Shown: piece by piece, positions 20,534-29,179 of the stretch
Layout of the letters: the number at the start of each line of letters is the position of its first letter
Position numbering within the stretch: the first letter of the stretch is position 1
NCBI RefSeq assembly: GCF_000203975.2
Contig: NZ_AFCF02000001.1
Location: 248,001-312,000 of the forward strand
Length of the DNA stretch: 64,000 nucleotides
DNA from: Leisingera sp. ANG1
GTDB taxonomy: Bacteria; Pseudomonadota; Alphaproteobacteria; Rhodobacterales; Rhodobacteraceae
Direction of reading: 5' to 3'
Made by a program: the position numbers and the translations under genes
The notes under the pieces: model-generated
What the model saw: only the letters and a program-made list of their open reading frames with translations
What the model was told of the DNA's origin: nothing
The model's database searches: none

Positions 20534-21505
20534 TTAACGCAAATACGCGCGTTCCGCCGCGCGGCGCACCGCATCGGCAACATCTTCCGTTGCGACGTGC
20601 TGCGGCATATGGCCAATCCCCTCCAGCCGCGTCAGCCGCGCACTGTCGACATCCCGTGCCAGCCCTTCGGCATGCAGCTTGAGGTTCACCAGATCATCCT
20701 CAGTGCCGTGGATCACCTCCAGCGGAACCGTGATGCGGCGGTAATGCTGCGACAGTTCTGTCACTTCCTCCAGCAGGTTCGCCCGCTGCCGGGCGTTGGC
20801 CCGCAGCGACCCGCGCCGCAACGACAGGCTGGTGCCAAAATGCTCTGCATATCCTTCCGGCACTGCCTGCGGGGCAAAAATCTCCTGCAGGGAGCGGCTG
20901 ACCACCAAGTCCGGGACATAGGCCGCCAGCATCGGCACCGCCACAGCGCTGCCAAAACGAGAGGAGGTGAGACGGTAGAGCGGGTCCAGCGGCGTTGTCC
21001 AAGGGTAAGCCACCCCGGACACCGAAACCAGCGCAGAGACGCTTTCGGGGTGATCCACCGCCCAGGCCAGCGCCACTGCACCGCCATAGCTTTGGCCCAG
21101 CACAATTGGCTTCTCTGCCCCCATCTGCGCCGCGGCCTGGCGCAGCACCTCCGCCTGCTGGCGGATGGTCGCGCCCGTACCGTTGAGCGGGCTGGAATAG
21201 CCCAGGCCCGGGCGGTCGAAGATCAGAATCCGGAACTCGTCAGCGAGTGCTGGCGCCAGCCGGAACGTCATGTCGCGGGTGTTTCCGCTGGAGCCATGCA
21301 GCAGCACCAGATCCGGCGCGCTGCCCTTGGGCCGTCCCATCTCCACCACATGCACCCGATGGCTGCCGACCACCAGAATCTGCCCCTGCGGCGGATGGCG
21401 GGCCTCAGCCGCGGCCTCGCGCCGGCCCGCCTGCCAAAGCGTGAGGGCAGTCCCCGCTGCCACAGCAAGGCCTGCCCAGACCAGCATTCTAGCGGCCGAT
21501 CTCAT
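20534..21505 (-). CDS. Alpha/beta hydrolase with N-terminal membrane anchor
   Basis: A 323-residue serine hydrolase. The N-terminus [18 protein letters not shown] is a signal anchor or signal peptide. The core has the oxyanion segment [12 protein letters not shown], nucleophile elbow GQSYGG, acid residue in IHGTEDDLV, and catalytic histidine in GIGHMPQH. The substrate is unknown. The start is uncertain: ATGs at 21514, 21505 and 21487 are all in frame, and the first two overlap the metA stop. Coupling to metA is likely in any case. It is the last gene of the ATPase-metA-hydrolase run. Confidence 0.82.
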   Translation of the reverse strand: MRSAARMLVWAGLAVAAGTALTLWQAGRREAAAEARHPPQGQILVVGSHRVHVVEMGRPKGSAPDLVLLHGSSGNTRDMTFRLAPALADEFRILIFDRPGLGYSSPLNGTGATIRQQAEVLRQAAAQMGAEKPIVLGQSYGGAVALAWAVDHPESVSALVSVSGVAYPWTTPLDPLYRLTSSRFGSAVAVPMLAAYVPDLVVSRSLQEIFAPQAVPEGYAEHFGTSLSLRRGSLRANARQRANLLEEVTELSQHYRRITVPLEVIHGTEDDLVNLKLHAEGLARDVDSARLTRLEGIGHMPQHVATEDVADAVRRAAERAYLR

Positions 21506-22406
21506 CCATGTCATAAGGCGTTGTCTGGTAAATCTCATTGATCCAGTTGCCATAGAGAAGATGCGCGTGGCTGCGCCAGCGGTTCTGCGGCTGGCGGCTG
21601 GGATCATTGTCCGGATAGTAGTTGCCCGGCACGTTGATCGGGGTGCCATTGGCCACGTCGCGGTCGTATTCCTGCTTCAGCGTATCGCTGTCGTACTCAA
21701 AATGGTTGAAGATATAGAGCGCCCGGTGCGCCTTGTCCTCAATCAGGCAGGGTCCGACCTCGTCACTGCCCAGGAGTGTCGTCAGCCCCTCGGCGGCATC
21801 GACCTCCGGCTGTTTCATCTCTGTCCAGCGGCTGACCGGGATCACGAAATCATCCGAGAACCCGCGAAGATACGGCGAGGCCGGCGCCAGGTTTTGATGC
21901 CGGAAGCAGCCGAACGCCTTGTGGTCCAGCATGTGTTTCTTCACGCCATGGAAATGATTGATCATCGCCATGCCGCCCCAACAGACACCAAAGGTCGAAT
22001 GCACGTTGGTCTGGGTCCACTCGAACACCTCGCGCATCTCTTCCCAGTAGGTAACTTCAGGAAAGTCGAGATGCTCAATCGGAGCGCCGGTGATGATCAG
22101 CCCGTCGAACTTCTCGTGCTTCACCTCCTGGAAGGAGTGATAGAACTCCTCCATATGCGCAGCCGCAGTGTTCTTGGTCTGATGCTCGGTCATCCGGATC
22201 AGGCTTAGCTCGATCTGCAAGGGCGTCGCCCCGATCAGCCGGGCAAACTGGTTCTCCGTCTGGATCTTCTTGGGCATCAAATTGAGCAGCCCGATGCGCA
22301 GGGCCCGGATGTCCTGACGTGCCGCCTGATCCGGCGACATGACCATCACGCCTTCGTTCGTCAGAACGTCATAGGCGGGCAGGTCAGCGGGGATCTTGAT
22401 GGGCAT
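21489..22406 (-). CDS. metAA: Homoserine O-acetyltransferase, MetA type
   Basis: First committed step of methionine synthesis, acylating homoserine. The 305-residue MetA fold has catalytic C142 (GVCWGG) and the histidine in the NHFEYD region. Position 111, which sets acyl-CoA choice in this family, is glutamate ([10 protein letters not shown]); published work on the family links Glu to acetyl-CoA and Gly to succinyl-CoA. Acetyl-CoA use is therefore inferred despite the common annotation as succinyltransferase. The upstream gap of 59 bases shows no recognisable SAM riboswitch. It lies between an ATPase of unknown role and a hydrolase on the same strand. Confidence 0.93.
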   Translation of the reverse strand: MPIKIPADLPAYDVLTNEGVMVMSPDQAARQDIRALRIGLLNLMPKKIQTENQFARLIGATPLQIELSLIRMTEHQTKNTAAAHMEEFYHSFQEVKHEKFDGLIITGAPIEHLDFPEVTYWEEMREVFEWTQTNVHSTFGVCWGGMAMINHFHGVKKHMLDHKAFGCFRHQNLAPASPYLRGFSDDFVIPVSRWTEMKQPEVDAAEGLTTLLGSDEVGPCLIEDKAHRALYIFNHFEYDSDTLKQEYDRDVANGTPINVPGNYYPDNDPSRQPQNRWRSHAHLLYGNWINEIYQTTPYDMDEIGR

Positions 22407-22465
22407 GTCAGTATCCTGATTTGCGGAAAGTTGTACGATATAGCGGAGGTTGTCAGATAGTCGGC

Positions 22466-23329
22466 TTAGCCGCGGTCCTCAAGGGCTTCGGCGATCAAAT
22501 CCACGAAACCAGCCTCATCCTTGACGGCGGAGATCTGGCTGGCAGTCACCGTGACGCCCCAATTGTCCGCCATCGCCTGATAGCGCGGCTGGCGGTGCGC
22601 CAGTGCCTGGGAGTAGGTCCAGCGGATAAATGCATCGGGATCCACATCCGCCTCAGGTATCTTGTTTTCCTTAAGGTATTCCTGCCAGACGCGGTTCAGG
22701 AACTCCGGCTGGTAAGACATCGGCTTGGGCGCCCGGTCAAAGCGCCGGACCAGTTCGGCGGTGTGCTCCTCGCTGCCCTTGATCCAGACCATCAGCGTGT
22801 GCTTGCTCAGCTCGGACAGGATCTGGTCGTTCGGGTCATTGGCGTCGACCCATTCGCAGATCGACCCGCCGGTGTCACAGATGAAATTCGGATAGCCGTA
22901 CAGCTGCTGCGCCCGGTCCGCGAAATACTCGGTGTCCAGCAGCGCGCGGATCTCGGCAACCCGGAACTGCTCCTGGCGGCGCTTGTACTCGGCAATCGGC
23001 AGCCCGCCCTTGGCGGTGTCGCCGGGCTTGCCCAGATAGGCAGAGACCGGGCGCAGGTTTTCGAAGGTGATGTTGGAGCCGATAAAGATCGAATCCGTCA
23101 GCAGCAGTTCGCGCAGAAACGGCACTTTCATCGCCTCGGCCTTGGCATTATCGGCGATGTATTCGCCCATGTAACGGGTGCCGATGCGGTAATCGATCGA
23201 GTAGTGGAACCAGCTGCCGGCCCCGCGCAGAACGTTGCTGACATAGGTTTTGCCAAGCCCGGACATGCCAAAGAACAGCACCCGTTTGCTGGGGGCGTCG
23301 CGCCAGTCCTGTGCAGAAGAGTAGAGCAT
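22466..23329 (-). CDS. P-loop ATPase of unknown function
   Basis: A 287-residue soluble protein with a Walker A loop GMSGLGKT at residues 21-28. A possible Walker B-type strand is [12 protein letters not shown]. The C-terminal third carries RPKPM-type and tryptophan-rich helices with no known domain recognised. It resembles small kinase-like or transport-type P-loop proteins rather than an ABC or AAA ATPase. The ATG at 23329 is preceded by a CAGGGAC site; upstream in-frame codons to 23356 were rejected. It heads the run leading to metA, which hints at a role tied to methionine or homoserine supply, without direct proof. Confidence 0.75.
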   Translation of the reverse strand: MLYSSAQDWRDAPSKRVLFFGMSGLGKTYVSNVLRGAGSWFHYSIDYRIGTRYMGEYIADNAKAEAMKVPFLRELLLTDSIFIGSNITFENLRPVSAYLGKPGDTAKGGLPIAEYKRRQEQFRVAEIRALLDTEYFADRAQQLYGYPNFICDTGGSICEWVDANDPNDQILSELSKHTLMVWIKGSEEHTAELVRRFDRAPKPMSYQPEFLNRVWQEYLKENKIPEADVDPDAFIRWTYSQALAHRQPRYQAMADNWGVTVTASQISAVKDEAGFVDLIAEALEDRG

Positions 23330-23359
23330 GAAAGTCCAAGTCCCTGAAGGTGTCACGCC

Positions 23360-23388
23360 TTGCTAGCCACCCGCGGGGGCCGGGTCAA
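23360..23388 (-). promoter_or_regulatory. Candidate promoter of the ATPase-metA operon
   Basis: On the minus strand TTGACC (23388-23383) and TAGCAA (23365-23360) are separated by 17 bases, ending about 30 bases before the ATPase start. The -35 box is good and the -10 moderate. Confidence 0.4.
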
Positions 23389-23410
23389 TTCCATGCGCGC
23401 ATGCGCCGCG

Positions 23411-23445
23411 GCAAAAGAAAACCCCGCCCCCAAACGGGAGCGGGG
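23411..23445 (-). terminator. Rho-independent terminator after the FadL-type gene
   Basis: CCCCGC (23422-23427) pairs with GCGGGG (23440-23445). On the minus strand a T-rich TTTTCTTTTG tail follows. It ends the outer-membrane protein transcript. Confidence 0.8.
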
Positions 23446-23469
23446 CAAACTGCCCGGCAGGTGCCCGGA

Positions 23470-24594
23470 TCAGAAGTGGAAGCCGACCTTCAGGCCGAAA
23501 CTGACTGCGTCGTTGTCCTGAAAGTTGGTGACCGGGTTGCCGCCAGGGGAGGCAACCGCATCGCCCAGCTGGGTATAGCGGACACCGGCAGAGACGGTCA
23601 TGTTGTCCTGCTTGTACTGCACGCCGACGCGGATTGCCTCATACCCGTGGGTCGGCGCCAGCGGCGAGACCAGGTTGTCGCCGTCCGAATCCGAATAGAT
23701 CAGCGCCACAGAACCGGACCAGTTCTCGTTGAAGGCGCGGCCGACACCCAGTGTGTAGGTGATCGAGTCGTCCAGGTCGATCAGATCAACGGAGCGGCCG
23801 GCCAGGGTGCTCAGGCCCGGAACCACCAAATCAGTTACGCTGTGCTCAGCCCAACGGATGCCGCCGAACAGCAGCGTGTCCTGGGCGACGCCGGTCTGGA
23901 AGTCCAGGTTCACCGATTGCGGCGTTTTGGTTTTTGTCGTGGTGCTGGCGGTGGCGGTGGTGGCAAAGGTTTCGTTCAGGTTGAAATCATGTTCGATTTC
24001 AGAGCTGTAGGTGAGTGCCACGCGCAGGGCGATATCGGGGATCTCATAGGCGACGCCGGCCACCCAGCCAAACGCGCCATCTTTGTCCACTTTCACGTTG
24101 TATCTGCCACCGATGGAGCTGTAAGCGCCGCCCTGCAGATTGATCTCGCCGTCAAGCTCCTGGTAGCGGATGCCGCCGTGGACGCTGAAGCGGTCATTGA
24201 ACTTGTAGCGCAGCATCGCAGTGAGCGAGTTCGAATCCGCCTGTGCAGTCGTGCCGCCAAGCAGCAGCGAACCACTGGTGGGATATGCGACATCCACACC
24301 CCACGGCTGGTCGAAGATCAGCGCAAAGGACAGCTGCTCATTGATGTCGCGCTTGTAGCCCGCGCCGAACATGTTGAACCGTTCGCCGACATCACCGGTT
24401 GCAGACCCCAGCGGGTTCAGCGAAGTGCGGTCGTTGCCCGACAGGTCCACCGAAGTTGTAGCAAACGAGAACTCGGCGTAGTTGCCTTCTTCGAAGATGA
24501 TGCCGATCGGCTGGCCGGTGCGGTCCAGACCGCTCGCCATGGCAGAGCCAGATACCAGCGCCAAAGCCGCCGAGGTTGCAAGATAGCGTTTCAT
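23470..24594 (-). CDS. OmpP1/FadL/TodX family outer-membrane transporter
   Basis: A 374-residue outer-membrane beta-barrel related to FadL, which lets long-chain fatty acids or other hydrophobic compounds cross the outer membrane. A signal peptide (MKRYLATSAALALVSGSAMA) precedes the mature GLDRTGQP end. The alternating polar/hydrophobic strand pattern and the C-terminal aromatic strand ending in VGFHF support a barrel. The ATG at 24594 follows GGGAGGAA; the longer frame to 24732 overlaps the next gene and was rejected. The substrate is unknown. Confidence 0.88.
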   Translation of the reverse strand: MKRYLATSAALALVSGSAMASGLDRTGQPIGIIFEEGNYAEFSFATTSVDLSGNDRTSLNPLGSATGDVGERFNMFGAGYKRDINEQLSFALIFDQPWGVDVAYPTSGSLLLGGTTAQADSNSLTAMLRYKFNDRFSVHGGIRYQELDGEINLQGGAYSSIGGRYNVKVDKDGAFGWVAGVAYEIPDIALRVALTYSSEIEHDFNLNETFATTATASTTTKTKTPQSVNLDFQTGVAQDTLLFGGIRWAEHSVTDLVVPGLSTLAGRSVDLIDLDDSITYTLGVGRAFNENWSGSVALIYSDSDGDNLVSPLAPTHGYEAIRVGVQYKQDNMTVSAGVRYTQLGDAVASPGGNPVTNFQDNDAVSFGLKVGFHF

Positions 24595-24697
24595 TGTTCC
24601 TCCCTGAGTTGCGGCCAGTGGAAGCCGCTTTACGCGAACGTAATCGGGCGGATTTCGGCAAATCAACATTAACCGCGCGGCAACTAGCCGGATTCGG

Positions 24698-25582
24698 TCA
24701 GCTTTGAGGGGTTCTGCGCGGCTGGCCTGCAACTATATTAAGATAATTTGCAATGCAGATGATGGCGGCTCCCCCCAGCACCCAGGCGTCCAGCGCCTCT
24801 CCGTAGATCACCATGCCAAGGATGGCGATGGCGGGCAGGCGGGCAAAATCCACCGGCACCACCACGCTGGCCGGCGCCAGCGACAAGGCTGTGGTCAGGC
24901 AGAAATGCGCAGTCAGCCCGGCAATGCCGATCAGCACCAGCCAGGGCAGGGTGGTTGCGTCCGGCAACGCCATGTCGCCGTCCCATCCTGCCGCCAGCAG
25001 CCCCATCACCAGCTGCATCGAGGTCAGCCAGAACAGGATTGAGGCGGTGTGCTCGTGCCGGGTCAGCCGTTTGGTCAGGATCGCGGTGAGGGCAAAGAAG
25101 ATGGCGCAGCTCGCCGCTGCCGCCAGGCCAAGGTTCAGCGTCTCGGGGCTGGGGCGGGCCACGACCAGAATGCCGGCAAAGCCAAGCGCCGCCGCCAGCA
25201 TCCGCCGCCGGGTCAGCGCCTCGCCCAGCAACAGCGGCGACAGGATGATCACCCACAGGGGCGAGGTGAACTCCAGCGCAAAGACCTGGGCCAGCGGAAT
25301 CAGCGTCACCGCCAGAAACCACAGGTTCTGGCCGGTGAAGTGGAACAGGTTGCGCAGCAGATGCACCCCCAGCCGCTGCCGCCGCACCTGATGCCAGCGG
25401 CCTGCCGCTGTCAGGACAGCCACCACGATCAGCACCCCCACCAGGCTGCGGTAGGCCATGATTTCAAAGGTATCCAGCGTCAGCCCGGCCTCACGCCCGG
25501 CAATCGCCATGGCCGAAAAGGACACAATCGCCCCCACCATCCACAGCGCCGCCAGCCCTGCGCGTGTCTCGCCCTCTGCCAT
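24698..25582 (-). CDS. EamA/DMT-superfamily exporter
   Basis: A 294-residue inner-membrane protein of the drug/metabolite transporter superfamily, with two EamA repeats of five helices each (about residues 10-140 and 150-290). Signature stretches are FEIMAYRSLVGVL, PLWVIILSPLLLGEAL and VVVPVDFARLPAIAILG. The substrate is not predictable. It is a single gene between the porin and the sulfotransferase island. Confidence 0.88.
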   Translation of the reverse strand: MAEGETRAGLAALWMVGAIVSFSAMAIAGREAGLTLDTFEIMAYRSLVGVLIVVAVLTAAGRWHQVRRQRLGVHLLRNLFHFTGQNLWFLAVTLIPLAQVFALEFTSPLWVIILSPLLLGEALTRRRMLAAALGFAGILVVARPSPETLNLGLAAAASCAIFFALTAILTKRLTRHEHTASILFWLTSMQLVMGLLAAGWDGDMALPDATTLPWLVLIGIAGLTAHFCLTTALSLAPASVVVPVDFARLPAIAILGMVIYGEALDAWVLGGAAIICIANYLNIVAGQPRRTPQS

Positions 25583-25718
25583 GCCTGCCCCCTTGTTCAG
25601 CTGGGGAGAGGAAAGGCGGAATTTTCACCCGGGGTCAAGCGCATGGCGGCGCGGCAGCTGCGATTACAGGCCTGCCAGTTGACAGCGCGGCGCAAGCGAA
25701 GGAGGCCGCGCGCCAGTT

Positions 25719-27224
25719 TCAGGCCGCCGCGCGGTGCGCTTCTTGCGCATCCAGTGAACGGCCTGACTTGATATAGGCAGAGGCAGCCTCCACCGGGTCG
25801 AAGTTCAGACGATCCAGCAGAGTGCGGATTTCCGCGGTCAGCTGCTCTGTCACTCCGGAGGAGTCGCGGGTGGCGTTTTTCTTTTCCGGCAGCAAGACCC
25901 GGCCGCGGTGGCCTAGGGCCGCCAGCAGTTTGGGGGCACCTGCCGGCTTGGTGGCCTCTTCCAGCATGGCCCCGACAAACTTAATTTGCCCGCCGTATTT
26001 CAGCAGGTAGTACGCATAGCGCGCCTCCATCTCCAGCGCGTACCAGATGGCGCAGCCGACCTGACCCAGCGGCAGGAAACGGGCAGGGTCAACGATCAAA
26101 TTGCTGTAGCCCATGTCCAGGTACCACTGCCACCGGATGGTGATATTCATAAAGTCATTGCGGCCGACATAGCTGGCGCATTGCTTGGCCAGGTCGCGGC
26201 GCAGGAGGATCACGGTGGTGCGGCTGCGGATGGGGCTTTCTGCCAGCGCTTCGATCAGCCCGCATTTGCCTAAGGTATGGTTGGACTCGGCATAGGGCGC
26301 TTCCAGCGACGCCAGCTTGTCCTTCCAGAACTTCTGCATCCGGGTATTCATGCCATAAGTGTTGAAAGTCCGCATGTGCTTGATTTCCGGCATTTGTGTG
26401 CCGAAGTCTTCAATGTTCAGCGGCTCGTGGATGGATTTGATCCGAAGATTGTCACCCAGGAACTGCGCCAGCCAGGCGGTACCGGTGCGCCCGGCCGAAA
26501 GAGTGAAGAAAAAGTCGCTTTTGGCGGGCTGTTCGTGCTTGGGCGTGGCTGGTGCCGCGCCTGGGCGCTTGTAGCCGAACTTGCGTATTTCGTCGGCGCA
26601 TTGTTCTGCAACGACATCCGCGGCCCCCGGATAGCGGGCATAGAGCGTTGCGGCATCAGTGCCGGTGCGCGGGCGGACACCTTCCTTGGCACGCAGGCTT
26701 GAAAACCGCTCCCACAGGCCTTCGACGCCAAGCGCCGCGATGTCCTCTTCCAGATGCTCGTATCGTAAAAAGACATCGGGTGCAGCCGGCCCTTCCAGCG
26801 GTGCGATTTGGACGTTTTCAGTCAGCATGCCGTAGAACTTGTGCACAAACAGCCCGAAGTTCAGGCTCTCAGTCTCGGCCATCTCCCAGTAGTAGCGGGA
26901 AATGACCGCGTCATACGGATCGCGCCAGATGGTGACCTTTGTGTAGCTGTCCCAGATGTCCTGCGGGATGAGGGCCTTGGCTTCTGCGGCGGGGATGTGA
27001 TTGTAGAAATCCCCCTCCGTTTCAGTGCCGTCGGGCCAGGTTTGGCGCTGGTGATTTTGTGCCCCGGGATAGCCCAGGCCTGCGCGGGTTTCTTCGTCCT
27101 CGGGAGACACAGGGGTGATCACACTGGTGTCGTCGCAAAAGTTGGACAAGGCGATTTCAAATGACGTGCCGCCTACCTTTTTGGTTTTGATAAAGATGAG
27201 TTTCAGCGGGTGGCAAATAATCAT
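25719..27224 (-). CDS. Two-domain sulfotransferase (tandem fusion)
   Basis: A 501-residue protein with two sulfotransferase-like modules. The N-terminal one carries a PAPS 5'-phosphosulfate loop KTKKVGGTSFE (13-23) and a 3'-phosphate motif RDPYDAVISRYY (101-112). The second begins near residue 237, with the loop SAGRTGTAWL (243-252) and an LLRRDLAKQCASY stretch as the likely 3'-phosphate motif. Each would transfer sulfate from PAPS to a sugar or other hydroxyl. The ATG at 27224 follows GGAGAACC; an in-frame TTG four codons up was rejected. It shares a strand with a glycosyltransferase-like gene and a third sulfotransferase module, suggesting sulfated-glycan modification. Acceptor unknown. Confidence 0.78.
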   Translation of the reverse strand: MIICHPLKLIFIKTKKVGGTSFEIALSNFCDDTSVITPVSPEDEETRAGLGYPGAQNHQRQTWPDGTETEGDFYNHIPAAEAKALIPQDIWDSYTKVTIWRDPYDAVISRYYWEMAETESLNFGLFVHKFYGMLTENVQIAPLEGPAAPDVFLRYEHLEEDIAALGVEGLWERFSSLRAKEGVRPRTGTDAATLYARYPGAADVVAEQCADEIRKFGYKRPGAAPATPKHEQPAKSDFFFTLSAGRTGTAWLAQFLGDNLRIKSIHEPLNIEDFGTQMPEIKHMRTFNTYGMNTRMQKFWKDKLASLEAPYAESNHTLGKCGLIEALAESPIRSRTTVILLRRDLAKQCASYVGRNDFMNITIRWQWYLDMGYSNLIVDPARFLPLGQVGCAIWYALEMEARYAYYLLKYGGQIKFVGAMLEEATKPAGAPKLLAALGHRGRVLLPEKKNATRDSSGVTEQLTAEIRTLLDRLNFDPVEAASAYIKSGRSLDAQEAHRAAA

Positions 27225-27488
27225 TGGGTTCTCCAAGCCGTCGGCGTCCTGGAGACTATTTCAAAAACACCTGACAAATTGGTTAACCGCAGGCTGCCGG
27301 TAACCCATCTGCAAGCCGGGTGAAAACTTGTAAATGCCGGCCGCAGCAACACAAAGCGGCCCGGTTTGCCAATCCGGGCCGCCATAATATGTTTTTGATT
27401 TCATTGAGAAAGGGTGGTGAGATCAAGCTAAGGTGCTAAGTCTTGCAGAACCCTGCGCGGCCTGCAGAAGCAGTGGGATTTTCAGCCG
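27225..27488. other. Intergenic region inside the sulfotransferase island
   Basis: 264 bases with no convincing gene. The only clear element is the GC-rich hairpin at 27356-27382; the rest presumably holds the promoter of the two-domain sulfotransferase. Confidence 0.4.
27356..27382 (-). terminator. Hairpin after the glycosyltransferase-like gene
   Basis: Perfect 9-bp stem GCGGCCCGG/CCGGGCCGC with a 9-base loop, 107 bases past the stop. The following minus-strand tail is only moderately T-rich. Confidence 0.5.
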
Positions 27489-28328
27489 CTAGAGTATCTC
27501 GCGCAGCAAATGCGCCTGGGGATACCGAGCAATCGTCTCGTTGCCTTTTTTGCCAATCCGTTCCAGCTTTGCTTCATCTTGCAGCACTTCAGCTATGCCC
27601 TCGGCAAGCCCGTCATAAGGCAGGCCCAGGATGCCGTCACGGTAGCATTCGTCGATCATTGTTCCACTATTGAGTTCGCTTGCCAGAGGGATGCCGTTGG
27701 TCATCAGGTAAAAGGCGCGGACGATCTCGAAAATCTGAGAGTCGTAGAAATGGAGATTCAGCACCATACGGGATCGGGAAATCCAATCATCACGGCTCTT
27801 TCCGTAAGTACCTTCCAGCTGTTTGACCGTCAAACCACACGCGCGAAGGTCATCAAGGATTTTCTTGCGTCGCGGACTCACGCTGCCGTAGAACAGAACG
27901 TCGATGTCTTTCTTTTGCCGGGGCGTGATCCGGCAGAGTTCCTTTTGATATCCGATTTGAAGCTTCTCAACCCGCTTTACACCAAAGTCATTCAGATAGC
28001 TGACATTGGCATCGCTGTAATCCCACAAGGTGAAGTCATGTGAAAACCACTCAACGATGTTTTTGTTCCAATGCGAGAGGGTGCTGCCTAACTGCTCGGT
28101 GTTCAAGATGATAGTGTCCGCTGGAACGACCTTGGCCATGGCGCAGGTCATCAAGTGAATGCCGATAAGGATATTCCGGGCTGACGGGTCGATCTTGTTT
28201 TTGTGTATTGCCGCTTCATAGCCAAGATCCCGCAGTGCGAATTGAATCAGGTCAGCAAGCTCAGAAAAGGCGCCGGTGTGCGGGTAGTTATCCGGTTGCG
28301 CCAAACAAATATTGTATTTTTGTGTCAT
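27489..28328 (-). CDS. Glycosyltransferase-like protein (CgeB-type)
   Basis: A 279-residue soluble protein whose C-terminal half (YGSVSPRRKKILDDL, then EIVRAFYLMTNGIPLASE and LPYDGLAEGI) looks like the nucleotide-sugar domain of GT-B glycosyltransferases, especially the CgeB-like family. No membrane segment is seen. Base composition is more AT-rich than the neighbours, consistent with acquisition by transfer. It sits between two sulfotransferase genes on the same strand. Donor and acceptor sugars are unknown, and enzymatic activity is inferred. Confidence 0.65.
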   Translation of the reverse strand: MTQKYNICLAQPDNYPHTGAFSELADLIQFALRDLGYEAAIHKNKIDPSARNILIGIHLMTCAMAKVVPADTIILNTEQLGSTLSHWNKNIVEWFSHDFTLWDYSDANVSYLNDFGVKRVEKLQIGYQKELCRITPRQKKDIDVLFYGSVSPRRKKILDDLRACGLTVKQLEGTYGKSRDDWISRSRMVLNLHFYDSQIFEIVRAFYLMTNGIPLASELNSGTMIDECYRDGILGLPYDGLAEGIAEVLQDEAKLERIGKKGNETIARYPQAHLLREIL

Positions 28329-28345
28329 GGGATGCCGATCAGACC

Positions 28346-29032
28346 TCAGCCAGCAGCCGCTTCGGGCAGCTGCCGGACGGCGGAGCGCCGCTGATACTGG
28401 AAATTATCGAAGTCCATGCCGTAGATCTTCTCGGCAACGGCCAAGCCTTCGTCGCTCAAAACCAGGTCGCCGGGGTTGAAACCTTCGGGAACGCGCAGGT
28501 GGTTGCTGTGCGTCATCTGCTGGCTGGCCGGGTTGCCGAACAGGGCTGCATCAATGAACGCCTTGGCTTTCTCGGCGCCGTTCTCTTCCAGCTTGAAAAC
28601 CTGGTAGTTGGCGCCGGGATAGAAGAAGCCAGACTGCGGGTAGAAATGACCGTCCATCCAGCCCTTGGTCAGCACATTCTCCAGCAGGCGGGTCTTGACG
28701 AACTGGTCCAGGGTTTCATCGCTGCCGATCCGGCGTTCCACCAGCCGCTGGAACTTGTAGGCGCTTTCAAGCCGGGCAATCGGATCGCGCACGATGGTGA
28801 AAAAGCCGGTGAAAAAATCCTTGGGAAACAGCCGCGAAATCGATTCCCCGTCGATGTGCTGCGGGGAGGATATGTTCCAGTGCTGCTGGGGCGGATTAGC
28901 GACATACTGCTCGTCCACAAACGCCAGGCTGACGCCGTTCAGGCCCTGAATGTAACGCTCAATGGATGTGCCGCCGCACTTGGGAATATGCGCGAAGTGC
29001 AGCAGCACGTCTTTGTATTTGATCAAGGGCAT
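28346..29032 (-). CDS. Sulfotransferase family 2 protein
   Basis: A 228-residue PAPS-dependent sulfotransferase. The 5'-phosphosulfate loop HIPKCGGTSIERY is at about residues 15-27, and the 3'-phosphate motif IVRDPIARLESAY at 80-92. The HIPKCGGTS form is typical of carbohydrate sulfotransferases (Sulfotransfer_2). The ATG at 29032 has a strong GGAGG site; an upstream extension to 29101 was rejected. It leads a likely operon with the glycosyltransferase-like gene, 17 bases downstream. Confidence 0.85.
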   Translation of the reverse strand: MPLIKYKDVLLHFAHIPKCGGTSIERYIQGLNGVSLAFVDEQYVANPPQQHWNISSPQHIDGESISRLFPKDFFTGFFTIVRDPIARLESAYKFQRLVERRIGSDETLDQFVKTRLLENVLTKGWMDGHFYPQSGFFYPGANYQVFKLEENGAEKAKAFIDAALFGNPASQQMTHSNHLRVPEGFNPGDLVLSDEGLAVAEKIYGMDFDNFQYQRRSAVRQLPEAAAG

Positions 29033-29061
29033 TTTGCGCCTCCATTTGCCTCCAAGCAGTT

Positions 29062-29086
29062 GGCCGCCGTGGTTAAACCGGCGGCC
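29062..29086. other. GC hairpin upstream of the sulfotransferase gene
   Basis: GGCCGCCG (29062-29069) pairs with CGGCGGCC (29079-29086). It lies between guaA and the sulfotransferase gene, both on the minus strand, and has no T tract. It may mark the end of the guaA transcript or a leader structure. Confidence 0.35.
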
Positions 29087-29179
29087 AAGCGTTTGGCTCA
29101 AGATGGCGCAAATTGTTTAAACGTTCTTTAAAACAGGCGTGGTTTCCACCGCGGTTTCAAAGCCCGTGAACTGCAGGGA

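Noticed and set aside
22407-22465. SAM-II type riboswitch before metA
   Set aside because: Alphaproteobacterial metA genes often have one, but this 59-base gap does not show the conserved SAM-II loop sequences and the upstream ATPase gene is too close.
23350-24672. 440-codon plus-strand frame opposite the FadL-type gene
   Set aside because: Shadow of a gene with signal peptide, ribosome site and terminator on the other strand.
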